A stretch of DNA of 64,000 bases, taken from contig OU015653.1 in NCBI GenBank assembly GCA_907165275.2, positions 13,050,001 to 13,114,000 of the forward strand, given 5' to 3'. Numbering within the stretch: the stretch's first letter is position 1; each line of letters opens with the position of its first letter. Source of the DNA: Zygaena filipendulae. Its lineage: Eukaryota; Arthropoda; Insecta; Lepidoptera; Zygaenidae. The translations under genes were made by a program, and so were the position numbers. Positions 53,351-64,000 of the stretch are shown here, in pieces. The notes below the pieces were generated by a model, which saw only the letters and a program-made list of their open reading frames with translations, did no database searches and was not told the DNA's origin.

Positions 53351-54959
53351 CCTACGATAAAATACACAAGCACTACTAAATTTGCTCATTTTTCCTTTAT
53401 ATTATCTCTGCACTTTCAATAGCAATAAATTACATCACATGGTCTAAAACTCGTCACCTGTAACCAGTTAATGACCTCGCTAGTGATGTACCTATCCTGG
53501 TTTTTAGTTCTGGAAGTAGTCAATAAAAAAATTTTATGAAATTACCAGTGTCAAATCATTCCATATGTTAATATTGTATATGATTTTACGATTAACACGA
53601 TCTTCTAATATCACTACACCTATTTGTAACATCCTGTAAATAGACAATATCTTCCTTACTGTTCAAAATTTTTATTTTTAGCCATTAGCTTACATTAACG
53701 AATAACGAGTGTAAATATTTTTGCACTACCAAATTATGGTAAAAATTGAATGCGCGAATCAAACAAAAAGATACTGCTAACTCAATGAATCTAGATCGCC
53801 ATTATAGGAAAAGTTATAACTTAAAATATCCATCAATCAGCATCTCCCTGGAAGACCCTGATCGCAGACTCCTTACTATCGAGTGATTAATGCTATCTAC
53901 GCCCAGTGGAGTAAGGTTGACATAAAAATATATTCATAATTTGAACTCTTAGATTTTAAAAAAGCTTTTAAGAAAAAATATAGATTAATAAATTCAATCG
54001 TTACATATAACTAACAAAGTTAGAAAACTTTTGAGAATTAAAAAAAAACCGCATTAATTATACTAATACCTAAATATATGTATAAACTTATAATATTTAC
54101 ATAATTAGGTAAATTTTTATCTGTTCATAAGCCACAAGACATACCCAAGTTTCAAATGTGAATTTTTATGTCACGTATTTAAAGTTATTATTGGGTACGT
54201 CGATCGAAAGTAATCATATCCGATTTTTTATGTTGTATCCTATCCCTATAATTCAATACGCTCAATTTGCTCGCATCAATCGCAAAAATCAATTTTTAAA
54301 TTGGCAAACCTAAAATTCAATTTAGAAAATGCATTAGTGCATTGTAATATTATTGGTTGACTTAAGCGACTAACACACAGAATCGCCCCCAGTTTTATTT
54401 TATAACATCTCAAAACTTCAAGTTCTTATATAAAGATAACATAAAAGAAAAATTACCCACGAGTTTCGAAAGTATTCATTTCTGACTCTACAAAGTAGAA
54501 TCCGAGATGGAGCAACTAATTAATGATTGTTTTCCACAAACGCTTATTAGAACTAACTGTGAAACTCTTGTTTGTTGTAATAAAAGGTTCCATTTGTAGA
54601 AGTTACAGCTCTACTATTTCAAAAGTTACAATTGTTTATCCGTTTAACTAAAATGTTTTATTATAGTGGGCAGAGAAACTATAATCCTGGTGACTTAACA
54701 CGTACGTTATTGCATATCGCTCATTCGCAAGAAGGACGTCACATATCAAAAACAGTGACATATCAGTCGCTTGACTGTAAAAAGTTGAAGAAACCTATTT
54801 GAGATCAGAGACCACACTGGTTCGGTGTCTTGCACTGGTTACGGTTCTTGTTTTTCACACAGTTCACCCAATTTAAGTGACGATCTGATTGAGTTAAACA
54901 CTCCCATACTCAAGTGAAAATCTGATTCACCAATTTGTTTTTATTCAACTTCAAATTTG
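53351..54959. other. Unique AT-rich DNA, no gene seen
   Basis: About 1.6 kb with no recognisable gene or repeat. Confidence 0.45.
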
Positions 54960-55110
54960 AATATACTTATATACTATATTTACTTTATTGCCTTAAACAA
55001 GATAGTATAGCTAACTTAAAAGAAAAGACATAGCGAAAGGCGACCTTATTGCTAGAGGCAATTTTTATTTTATTACATCCAAACTGCCAGTTATGATGAA
55101 TAGAAGACAA
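54960..55110 (-). mobile_element. LINE-like 3' tail
   Basis: Minus strand: TTGCCTCTAGCAATAAGGTC, GCCTTTCGCTATGTC, GCAATAAAGTAAATATAG. This CAATAAGGYCGCC...CAATAAA layout is a common lepidopteran retroposon end, shared with 48429-48545. Confidence 0.5.
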
Positions 55111-56196
55111 CAAAACAAAATTTGAAGCTACAGAAATATTTGTGTAGTTTTGCTGTAACAACGAAAAACAAACAATTCGATAGGTAGCTACAGACATCTT
55201 ACAAGACAATGTGCTTGCAAACATCTGTTACTTGTACAAAAGTAAAGCGTGGACCTGAAGCAATTACAGTGGCAGTGGACGACAACAACGGTTAGCTTAT
55301 ATGCAATAAAGGAACGCCGAGGATGTAGGAATCACGGGTGGATGAGGTGATTGTAGTAGAAGAGGTTTAACAATTTTACAATTACTAGGAACAATCACCA
55401 GCTTATTCTAGAAAAAAATAAGTCGAATCGTTGTTTATATGATGGCGTTTGGGCATCCTTTTTAGTCACAAAGTTACCATCATGTTGGTTTTGAGACTAA
55501 AAAAAATTAAATTATAGTTTTACTGTATGTACTTACTGTATAATTACTGTAAAAAAGATTATTTTGCTCTTTTAACTTACACGTGGTTTTCTGTTTTTTT
55601 TTTTTTTTTTATAAAACCCATGCCCTTTGAGAAATTAACATCAATCTATTTCTGAATCCATTCAATATTTTAACTAACTTAACTGTTTTCTTAAATCAAG
55701 AGTTTAATTTAGCATTACATTATCCTGTTCCTTTTTTTTATTCTTTAATAGTCTTCTCCAAAAAGGCTTTGTTCACCGTCCCATCTGAGTAGTTCACTCA
55801 TCGCTCCAAGATTTAATTAATAAATAAAGGCACAATGAAAAAAGTGATTTGCGCTGACAACCGACGACTCCGTGGCTTAATTAAAGTGCACCGATTAAAA
55901 TTCCCTCGGCTTTATTAAAATCTCTAAGTCCTTTGTAGATGATTTAAGCCAGATTGTGAAATTACGAGAAAATCTATCGGCGAAGTTGAGATATTGAGTT
56001 TGGAATCTTATAAGTTGTTTTATTTAAAAAGTTTGTTCCGAACATGAAACTTCACGCATCTACGTTGAACGTAGGTAGTTGTATGAGCCACATGTGAAAA
56101 GGAGAGTAAGCAGTAAGGAGATTTTGAGTAAATAAATAAATATGCTTGGATTTTTTTAAAAACGTTCACTTTTCGATACCTGACACATTGATTGAA
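55111..56196. other. Unique AT-rich DNA, no gene seen
   Basis: No recognisable feature. Confidence 0.45.
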
Positions 56197-56270
56197 ATAC
56201 TTTGGTATTATCTGTGAACTACTGAAGCGATCCTTAAAATTCTTTCTCTGATAAGAAGCTATACACTACT
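56197..56270 (+). mobile_element. Helitron middle fragment, variant subfamily
   Basis: TATCTGTGAACTACTGAAGC, CTTAAAATTCTTTCTCTGAT, AAGAAGCTATACACTA. It stops where the hairpin-bearing element begins; 56630-56680 (AAGTAGGGTACTTTTCATCC) may be its continuation. Confidence 0.5.
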
Positions 56271-56503
56271 CAGAGAAAAAATGGGGGCTTTTTCGGTAAA
56301 GTTCGCGACCGAACTTTACCGAAAAAGCCTCCAAAGACCGAAGTTCCTCACCGAAGATTGTTCAACAGTATTATTTGGTCAGTATACTCTCCCGTAGTCT
56401 GCACTATATTGACTCTACGCGGAGTCGGTCAGTGTGCCTGCTGGTCACTGGCAACGAACGGCGACCGCTACCTATTTGGTCTGATTGATTTTTCTCCGTG
56501 ATA
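56271..56503. mobile_element. Putative MITE with a perfect 20-bp hairpin
   Basis: Ends resemble each other in inverted orientation (CAGAGAAAAAATG; from the right CGGAGAAAAATCA). The left part has the hairpin 56286-56329. Boundaries are tentative. Confidence 0.5.
56286..56329. repeat. Perfect 20-bp inverted repeat with 4-nt loop
   Basis: GGCTTTTTCGGTAAAGTTCG, loop CGAC, then the exact reverse complement. The strongest short hairpin I found in the window. Confidence 0.95.
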
Positions 56504-56968
56504 GGCTGAAGTAACATTGAATATTTTCTTTCCAAAGTAAGCAGTTCTCATAGAAGTGTCGTAACTCATAGTAAGCAGCTATTTCATGCAGCAGCAGTCA
56601 GCAACGAGTAATTTAGGTCTTCAAATAGGAAGTAGGGTACTTTTCATCCCGATACAAAGTGTTTCCAAAGGAATCTATCTCATAGTTTTAGTTTAGTAAT
56701 TTAGTTTAGTGTACAATTTTAGTAGTTTCATTAGGTCTTGCATGCATATCGATAACTGCTAAAACCTATATAGAGTGCCACCATAGCGCACTTTTTGTAA
56801 GTACTTTCATGAGGTTGCCTGACAGAGAAAACTGCTGTGGTATTAAGTCTCCCTTTTGCGCCATGTTGTGCAACAAGTTAAAATAAATAAACAAAATATA
56901 TTGGGCCGTAGTATATACATAATATGAACTCGGTCCCAAACCTATGAAAAGATGACTTCTTTTAAGGT
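56504..56968. other. Unique DNA, no gene seen
   Basis: No recognisable gene. Confidence 0.4.
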
Positions 56969-57156
56969 GTGACCATGACACGGCGCGTTAGGATAACGTG
57001 CCACAAAAATTGTCTTTCCCTCGTAATCAAAGAAGTTTTACTCCAAAAAAACAATTTTCAACGTTGGCATAAGATGGCATACCGAATAATAATTTCTAAT
57101 ATTTTGGTATCTAGAATGTTTGCGTTTTTTGGGGGGCGCATGGGAATGTTACAATA
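56969..57156 (-). mobile_element. hAT-like MITE fragment
   Basis: GTGACCATGACACGGCGCGT, TTGTCTTTCCCTCGTAATCA, AAAGAAGTTTTACTCC, TTTTGGTATCTAGAATGTTT; reverse relative of 28802-29036, both terminal CAGGG motifs lost. Confidence 0.75.
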
Positions 57157-58132
57157 CTTGGAATGGAAGCGACCACAAGTCATACAAATTAGTTTAAAAA
57201 AAAATCAGATTAAGTCCGTACCTATAACACGCAGAAGTTATAGTTAATATCATAATATAAAGTTTTTACTAAATTGTATCTCGACCAAAAAATGGCGAAA
57301 AAAAAATTTTTTATATACCCAATAACTTCTATAAGACATCCAGCTTTGCTGTCAAAAAACTGTTTAACTTTTTAATCTCATTAAAATGACATTATTATGT
57401 TATAAAGTGTTACAACACTTCGGACGGAAGCGCCTGTTCCTTTACATGGGTGAAACCGCGGACCAACGGTTAGTGTTAAAATAAAATCGTAGAATTAAAA
57501 TCGAAAATTGGAATAACTTCTGCCAAAGTTTTCCAATCACTCTCGTTGACCGATGGCAACCAGCCATTGTTTATTTTGTAGAAAGTTATTTCCAACTATC
57601 GATTTTACTGATTAATATAAAAAGTTTTTCACTGTCAAATACTAAATATGCTCAGTGAATATACGAAATAAGTCAAACTTGGATACTTTTGCAGTTGCTT
57701 CAATAGACAAAGTTGTTCGCAGACCTGATAGATAATTTCTAAGTCAAAATAAACTTTGCAACTTGCAACTTCGAGAGTTCACTTGCTATTTTCAAATTCA
57801 CAAAGGTACTATATTGAAAGTTGATATTTTCAGCATTCAATATTGTATTGTAAGTTATGTAACATAAGGTTCAATATTGATGAGCAAACACATTATTCCT
57901 TATTGAACTCGGCAAACGAAGAGCCAAGCTTTGTGAGAAAACTAGACGGGCTTAAAAAAATACTGTTCTTTGGCGGTGAACATCATGAAAACGAAACAAG
58001 AAATATAAACAAATTATTTTACAAGTTTCATGTTAATGAAGTACCTACCTATAAGTATCACGTGTTGCATTGGATACATGGACGATTATCTTTAGCAATA
58101 AAGCCGCCATTTGCTTTATGTATGTACGTGTA
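57157..58132. other. Unique DNA with an unrecognised 96-codon frame
   Basis: The plus strand is open from 57843 to 58133. It begins MYCKLCNIRF (a CxxC pair) but shows no second metal-binding pair and no known family. 57447-57476 (GGTGAAACCGCGGACC, CGGTTAG) is a Helitron 3' tip. Confidence 0.35.
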
Positions 58133-58621
58133 AAAAAATCTTTACATAATATTATAAAACAAAGTCCTTTGCCGCGTCTGTCTGGCTTTCTGTGCGCTAA
58201 ACTCAAATATAATAATAATAATAATAATCCACTTAAGAACACAGAAATCTACTTATCTACTTAACACTAAGCTATAAGCTTGTGTCGTGGAAACCAAGCA
58301 AACGTGGTATATACTACATATATTATTACATATATATTATACTATAGATATATATATACACACCCAGACTGGAAAATGGAACCCTGTGTTCATCACACAA
58401 AGTCCACCCCCACCGGGAATCGTACCCGGAACCTCTTGATTAGCGGGCAGGCATGGTGACCATTGCGCCAATCGGGTCGCCAAATGGATTATCTACTAAA
58501 TGGATTTTCATGCGGTTTTCACCAATAGATAGAGTGATCAAAGAGGAAGGTTTATAAGTATAGTTTGACCTGGAATTCAAGAGGGAACTCCGAAATTGCC
58601 GCGAGTGAAAACCGTAGTTGA
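58133..58621 (+). mobile_element. Helitron of the TCTG subfamily interrupted by a SINE
   Basis: 58133-58206: ACAAAGTCCTTTGCCGCGTC, TGCGCTAAACTCAAAT. 58482-58621: ATGGATTTTCATGCGGTTTT, CACCAATAGATAGAG, worn 3' end. The SINE is flanked by CAAAT on both sides (58204-58208 region and 58481-58485), consistent with a target duplication. Confidence 0.82.
58207..58481 (-). mobile_element. Full-length GATTGGCGCAG-family SINE inside a Helitron
   Basis: (AAT)n tail at 58207-58229, AAACCAAGCAAACGTGGTAT, CCAGACTGGAAAATGGAACC, box B as CCGGGAATCGTACCCGG (one change), box A side ATTGCGCCAATCGGGTCG. Confidence 0.9.
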
Positions 58622-59690
58622 TTTTCATATTAAACTAAGTTTAATTTTCTATCTGTTCTGTGGGGTTAATTTACATGTCGATTCGCTATTTCATTCCATT
58701 TTTCTGTGACTTCATCTCCTGCCATTTTTTTATAAGTTAAAGTAAAAGGCTCTACTTTATTTTAAAACTGTAATAAATTGTTACATTTTATTCAGTCTTT
58801 TTAATAAAAATTGAATACGTTTTAACGCTGCACACGTTCACAATACTGAAGGCAAAGGCTTATATTTTAAAGGTGAAATTTATTATCGTATACCGAATAG
58901 AAATACCAAGCCACTCCGTCGATTTGTTCCTTTTTAATATCTACAATAGAACCTTTTAGGGAGAGTGTTAGCGGACTGTGAAGAGAGGTTTAAAATATAC
59001 TCTGTTTATTTAATAAACAGACAGCAAAGTTTGTTTATTGTATTATTTGTTTAACTTGCTCTGTAAATTAAATAGCTTTAGAGTAAATTAATTAGGTAAT
59101 AAGTTAAATAAAAAAATCTCTCATTATTTACGTTTGTTTATTTACTATGTTAAATTATAGCATATTTTGAAATCAAATACTGTTAGTAATGATTCAATGT
59201 GGCTTGAGTTCACAGGTTATTTGTTGATTTATACGAGTACATATTATTTGCTGGTATATTTATGAACATAATTGTTATTTATTTTTACTTTAACTATTTA
59301 CAGAGTGAAAGCCGAAAATTTTATGGAATACTTACACAGTACATAAAAAGAGAATTTAATAATAAAATATATTAGCTGCCTGACTGCTCTTTAGGTATAC
59401 TCAGGTGATGTGTGAATTATTACATTCGCAACTATCTAGGAGTAGAATTTAGAACTTTACTAGGTATTTAGTTTGAGCTTTTTAAGTCTTTTTAAATATA
59501 CCAAAAAGTGAATAATTTACATTAAAAAGAAAATAAATTCATCCAAATCCTATATCAAAGAAATGTTTATCTTATTTTTAATATACAAGCTTAAAGCTAA
59601 AAGCTAGTGTGGAATAAAATAAATATGTGTACGTTATTTTGTTTCACGACTGAATTCTATGGAGGTAGGTATATTAAGAACAGGAAGGCA
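58622..59690. other. Unique AT-rich DNA, no gene seen
   Basis: About 1 kb with no recognisable gene or repeat. Confidence 0.45.
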
Positions 59691-59694
59691 AAAA

Positions 59695-59880
59695 TGTTCC
59701 AATTCCACGCCAGGTGTCTCGGGCTCGATGCCTGGGTAGGCTGTCAGGGTAAACATGTGTGAGTCTGGGCGTTTAATATCTTTTGTATATCATAGGAGAT
59801 TTTTCTGGTATCCATAGAAGAAAGCCAGGCTTAGTTTTGGTCCAGATAGCGCTGGGCGATCCGGTGAGTTTATTATTATT
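59695..59880 (+). mobile_element. Possible degenerate tRNA-related SINE
   Basis: CTCGGGCTCGATGCCTGGGT resembles a tRNA T-arm (box B), followed by GTGTGAGTCTGGGCGTTTAA, like the CCAGTCTGGGTG segment of the other SINE. No clear box A. Confidence 0.35.
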
Positions 59881-59885
59881 GCTAA

Positions 59886-60095
59886 CTAGTTGTGACCCGT
59901 GGTTTCACCCGCGTTAATTGAAATTCCCGCGGGAATTCCGGGATAAAAAGTACCCCATGTGTTAATCTGATGTATAATATGTTATTGTAAAGTTTCGTTT
60001 AAATCCATCCAGTAGTTTTTGCGTGAAATAGCAACAAACATCCATCCATCCATCCATCCATACATACAAACTTTTAACTTTTTATTATAGTAGGA
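59886..60095 (-). mobile_element. Helitron with (CATC)n
   Basis: CTAGTTGTGACCCGTGGTTT, CACCCGCGTTAATTG, AATTCCCGCGGGAATTCCGG, CATGTGTTAATCTGATGTAT, (CATC)n at 60039-60062, TATTATAGTAGGA before T. Confidence 0.88.
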
Positions 60096-60099
60096 TAGT

Positions 60100-60765
60100 A
60101 GGATATTAAAATGTATTTAATCAATCCGTTATACTTTAATATAGCGAATATAAAAACGTTTAAAGTTCCACTGTAACCTCTACCGATCCGAGTGTAATAA
60201 ATTGGGGTTTAAATTGTTCTTTTTTTTTTCATCGCGAACAAAAAACGGGAGAATTCTCAATAAAGGGTTCGCATCCCGCTTTCGGCTATTGCTAACAGCT
60301 TAGGTGTTCGGTTGACAAACAGTTAATCCTTAACGCATCCCTTTATTGTACCCTTTGTCTTTTCGAGTCTTGTTTGCTCTCGAATTTATCGTTTGCCTTT
60401 CGTTTACTTTAAAAGAAAATTCGTATTTAGATTCGGCTAGTTGATTGATGGAGGGAAGCTTTATTATGGTGAACAAAATATATTAGAAAATCGTTTTATG
60501 GTACCTATACTTTTTTCATTTATTTATTGTTACCTAAAAGGCTAGAAGCTTGACCACAGCTCACGTACCTACTATACGTAATACGTATATATAAAAGTAT
60601 AGTTCAACGCAGTTTAAAGCCGATAAAAGCCCGTAAACACCCAGACCCAAGCACCGGGTTTAAGCCGGATTGATACTTGATTGCCCACGCCTGTATGCTG
60701 ATGTTAGAAGCCCACAGTCACTATATTCGTTGTAGCTAAAAATGTCTCCGTTTGTTCTGGACTGA
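60100..60765. other. Unique DNA, no gene seen
   Basis: No gene seen. 60541-60567 (GCTAGAAGCTTGACCACAGC) matches the alternative SINE tail at 24690-24725 in part. Confidence 0.4.
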
Positions 60766-60766
60766 A

Positions 60767-60915
60767 AGCACGAATGTTTTCGCTCTCGTCCTTTCGATAT
60801 AAAGCGTTTTTTTTTTTTAAATGAACAACGCTGGACAGATGGCGTTGTTCATTTTCCATACAAAAAAACGCTTTCACGACGATATCGAAATGACGAGAGC
60901 GTAAAAATTCGTGCT
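60767..60915. mobile_element. 149-bp palindromic MITE
   Basis: AGCACGAATGTTTTCGCTCT and its mirror GAGCGTAAAAATTCGTGCT; inner TTTCGATAT / ATATCGAAA and ATGAACAACGC / GCGTTGTTCAT. The 72-codon minus frame across it is a by-product. Confidence 0.75.
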
Positions 60916-60946
60916 CCCCCACTGCATAGTTTTCTTTATGACCTAC

Positions 60947-61194
60947 TTAGCTGTGCCCAGCGGTTTCACCCGCGGTAATTTCGGAGTTCCCGCGGGAAGT
61001 CCGGGATAAAAAGCACCCTATGTCCTTCTCCATATCCCTGATAACGTGCATGACAAATTTCATCCAAATCCGTTCAGCCGTTTTTGCGTGATTGAGTAAC
61101 AAACATCCAACACTTTCACGTTTGTTTGTTTCACAAAAAAAAATCATTTCATTTCATTTTATTTCATTTAATTTCATTTGTAATATTTGTAGGA
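60947..61194 (-). mobile_element. Helitron with a TTTCA microsatellite
   Basis: CTGTGCCCAGCGGTTTCACC, CGCGGTAATTTCGGAGTTCC, ATTGAGTAACAAACATCC, then (TTTCA)n at about 61145-61180 and ATATTTGTAGGA before T. Confidence 0.85.
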
Positions 61195-61895
61195 TGATCC
61201 TACATTGGCACTTTACACGTATATGTCTGGAGCGAGACAGTAAGTATATAAACCAAAAATACCAACTTTATAAGTTCATGTAACCGACAATCTCAGTGTT
61301 GTTGAGCGAATTACATTGTGGGAGGAACCTCTGGATGCATTAATCATCCCAGGTTGGGATAGTCCAGAGTCCAGACTAATGAAGCTATATATAAATCAGC
61401 CAATCTAATTTAACCATCCCAAACTCGGAAGTCGGGTAGGGTTAAATGTGTTATGGGTCGAAGCCGAACTCGAAGTCGAAGCAAACTTATTGTTCCCTGA
61501 TTAATTAATATTTCTAATAAAAGTATCTTCTATAACATATCAACTTAGCAAAAGTTCTAATAGCTTTTTATCAAGTCCACAAATTATTAATTAGGGGCGA
61601 TTCTGTCGATTTCTAATCCAAAACAAAAACCACCTACCTACTACTGAATTCTGAGATAAAACACTAAAAATTCTCAAAAAAAAAACAACTTAAAAAAAAT
61701 TTGAATCTGTAAAGAATCTGCGGATCTTTTCGTTAGTAGTACTTAGTACCTGAAATATATTTTTTTATTGCTTTATGTTGTATATCACAAACTCTCTTTT
61801 TCTTATTGCGAACTCTATTTTATACTTAAAACTTATTACTACCCTTGACTATTTAAAAACGTCTGTCAAGCTAGAAAGGTCAAGTCGGCAGAATC
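61195..61895. other. Unique DNA, no gene seen
   Basis: No gene. 61324-61368 contains a small nested palindrome, ATCCCAGGTTGGGAT inside CTCTGGAT/AGTCCAGAG. Confidence 0.4.
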
Positions 61896-62018
61896 AATAG
61901 ATTTTTAGGTCAAAATTTAGTGCTCAATTAGTGCTAATTTAGTGCTGAAAAAAAAAATTTGGTGCTGTGATAGGTGGAACAAAAATGAGAACACTGCTAA
62001 CTTTTTATTAAGCTAGCA
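61896..62018 (+). repeat. Degenerate left edge of the satellite array
   Basis: TTTAGTGCTCAATTAGTGCT, an extra TTTAGTGCTG and TTTTTATTAAGCTAGCAGTG resemble a half-unit of the array, with a stretch (AGGTGGAACAAAAATGAGAA) absent from later units. Confidence 0.75.
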
Positions 62019-64000
62019 GTGTACCGTTCGTGACCGCGTTACAATACAGTTGCAGCAGAATTCGCATGGGCTAATAATTTAGTGCTCAATTAGTGCTGCC
62101 ATTGTAGCGAAAATTTTTTGAAAAATAATCGTTTTTGAATTTTTTTTCAAATAAAATACTGTACTAGCGACACCGGCCGGTCTAAGAGCTCAAAAACGGG
62201 AACTGATGAAATTGAAACACGTCACCATTTAGCGCTCAATTAGTGCTGCCAGTATAATAAAGAATTTTTGAAAAATAACCTTTTTTTTAATTTTTTTCAA
62301 CAACTTTTACTTAATTAAGCTAGCAGATTTAGCTAGCAGTGTACCTTTCGTGACCGCGTTATGATACAGTTGCAGCGGAATCCGCATGAGCTAATAATTT
62401 AGTGCTCAATTAGTGCTGCCATTGTAGCGAAAAATTTTTGAGAAATAATCGTTTTTGAATTTTTTTTTCAAATAAAATACTGTACTAGCGACACCGGCCG
62501 GTCTAAGAGCTCAAAAACGGGAACTGATGAAATTGAAACACGTCACCATTTAGCGCTCAATTAGTGCTGCCAGTATAATAAAGAATTTTTGAAAAATAAC
62601 CTTTTTTTGAATTTTTTTCAATAACTTTTGTAAATTAAGCTAGCAGATTTAGCTAGCAGTGTACCTTTCGTGACCGCGTTATGATACAGTTGCAGCGAAA
62701 TCCGCATGAGCTAATAATTTAGTGCTCAATTAGTGCTGCCATTGTAGCGAAAAATTTTTGAAAAATAATCGTTTTTGAATTTTTTTTCAAATAAAATACT
62801 GTACTAGCGACACCGGCCGGTCTAAGAGCTCAAAAACGGGAACTGATGAAATTGAAACACGTCAACATTTAGCGCTCAATTAGTGCTGCCAGTATAATAA
62901 AGAATTTTTGAAAAATAACCTTTTTTTGAATTTTTTCAATAACTTTTACTTAATTAAGCTAGCAGATTTAGCTAGCAGTGTACCTTTCGTGACCGCGTTA
63001 TGATACAGTTGCAGCGGAATCCGCATGAGCTAATAATTTAGTGCTCAATTAGTGCTGCCATTGTAACGAAAAATTTTTGAAAAATAATCGTTTTTGATTT
63101 TTTTTTCAAATAAAATACTGTACTAGCGACACCGGCCGGTCTAAGAGCTCAAAAACGGGAACTGATGAAATTGAAACACGTCACCATTTAGCGCTCAATT
63201 AGTGCTGCCAGTATAATAAAGAATTTTTGAAAAATAACCTTTTTTTGAATTTTTTTCAATAACTTTTGTAAAATAAGCTAGCAGATTTAGCTAGCAGTGT
63301 ACCTTTCGTGACCGCATTATGATACAGTTGCAGCGAAATCCGCATGAGCATATAATTTAGTGCTCAATTAGTGCTGCCATTGTAGCGAAAAATTTTTGAA
63401 AAATAATCGTTTTTGAATTTTTTTTCAAATAAAATACTGTACTAGCGGCACCGGCCGGTCTAAGAGCTCAAAAACGGGAACTGATGAAATTGAAACACGT
63501 CACCATTTAGCGCTCAATTAGTGCTGCCAGTATAATAAAGATTTTTTGAAAAATAACCTTTTTTGGAATTTTTTCAATAACTTTTACTTAATTAAGCTAG
63601 CAGATTTAGCTAGCAGTGTACCTTTCGTGACCGCGTTATGATACAGTTGCAGCGGAATCCGCATGAGATAATAATTTAGTGCTCAATTAGTGCTGCCATT
63701 TTAGCGAAAAATTTTTGAAAAATAATCATTTTTGAATTTTTTTTCAAATAAAATACTGTACTAGCGATACCGGCCGGTCTAAGAGCTCAAAAACGGGAAC
63801 TGATGAAATTGAAACACGTCACCATTTAGCGCTCAATTAGTGCTGCCAGTATAATAAAGAATTTTTGAAAAATAACCTTTTTTTGAATTTTTTTCAATAA
63901 CTTTTGTAAATTAAGCTAGCAGATTTAACCAGCAGTGTACCTTTCATGACCGCGTTATGATACAGTTGCAGCGGAATCCGCATGAGCTAATAATTTAGTG
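62019..64000 (+). repeat. 319-320 bp tandem satellite, at least six units, open at the right edge
   Basis: GTACCTTTCGTGACCGCGTT (first unit GTACCGTTCG) starts at 62021, 62341, 62661, 62980, 63299, 63618 and 63937, so the spacing is 320, 320, 319, 319, 319, 319. Each unit has two related halves, one with TTTAGTGCTCAATTAGTGCT and one with TTTAGCGCTCAATTAGTGCT, 150 and 170 bp apart. Units are close to identical. No coding potential. The array continues past the window. Confidence 0.97.

Noticed and set aside
60704..60922. 72-codon minus frame
   Set aside because: Runs along a palindromic MITE; the lysine run comes from its A/T tract.
1..64000. Helitron helicase, RT core or transposase gene
   Set aside because: I looked for long frames and catalytic motifs (YxDD, DDE/DDD spacing, helicase Walker boxes) and found none; all elements appear non-autonomous or truncated.

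Overview
The window looks like gene-poor, AT-rich nuclear DNA from a moth or butterfly (Lepidoptera). I see no complete protein-coding gene, no rRNA gene and no free-standing tRNA gene. The longest open frame is about 140 codons and is unrecognised. The lepidopteran assignment is inferred from the repeats: dozens of copies of a small non-autonomous Helitron (5' TC, CCGCGG/CCGCGG hairpin near the 3' end, 3' CTAG, inserted between A and T) of the type described in Lepidoptera, two tRNA-derived SINE families, and LINE 3' tails of lepidopteran type.

Layout. 1-13 kb: scattered Helitrons, a Helitron bracketed by a 125-135 bp direct repeat (5648-6384), a SINE split by a Helitron (7895-8330), and short terminal-inverted-repeat elements (MITEs). 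13.2-14.4 kb: a Helitron, then a 174-bp open segment that reads like one exon of a mitochondrial transcription termination factor (mTERF) family gene, then a composite hairpin element ending in a 53-bp tandem repeat. 16-36 kb: Helitrons, five copies of a MITE carrying CRE-like TGACGTCA sites, five copies of a fold-back MITE (three exactly 238 bp long), both SINE families, and nested insertions. 37-49 kb: a GC-rich single-copy island (37.36-37.58 kb), three decayed LINE reverse-transcriptase C-termini (38.5, 40.2 and 48.2 kb), and two inverted copies of the 1.25-kb composite hairpin element (40.8-42.1 and 46.66-47.88 kb). 49-61 kb: more nested Helitron/SINE/MITE insertions separated by unique DNA. 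61.9-64 kb: a 319-320 bp tandem satellite that runs off the right edge and has a two-unit higher-order pattern.

Nothing here forms a pathway. The content is a record of mobile-element insertion and decay, so the annotation concentrates on element boundaries, target-site duplications, insertion order and the few stretches that might be exons or regulatory DNA. Family names are given only where ends or motifs support them; Helitron coordinates are usually good to a few bases and degraded fragments to about 20 bases.
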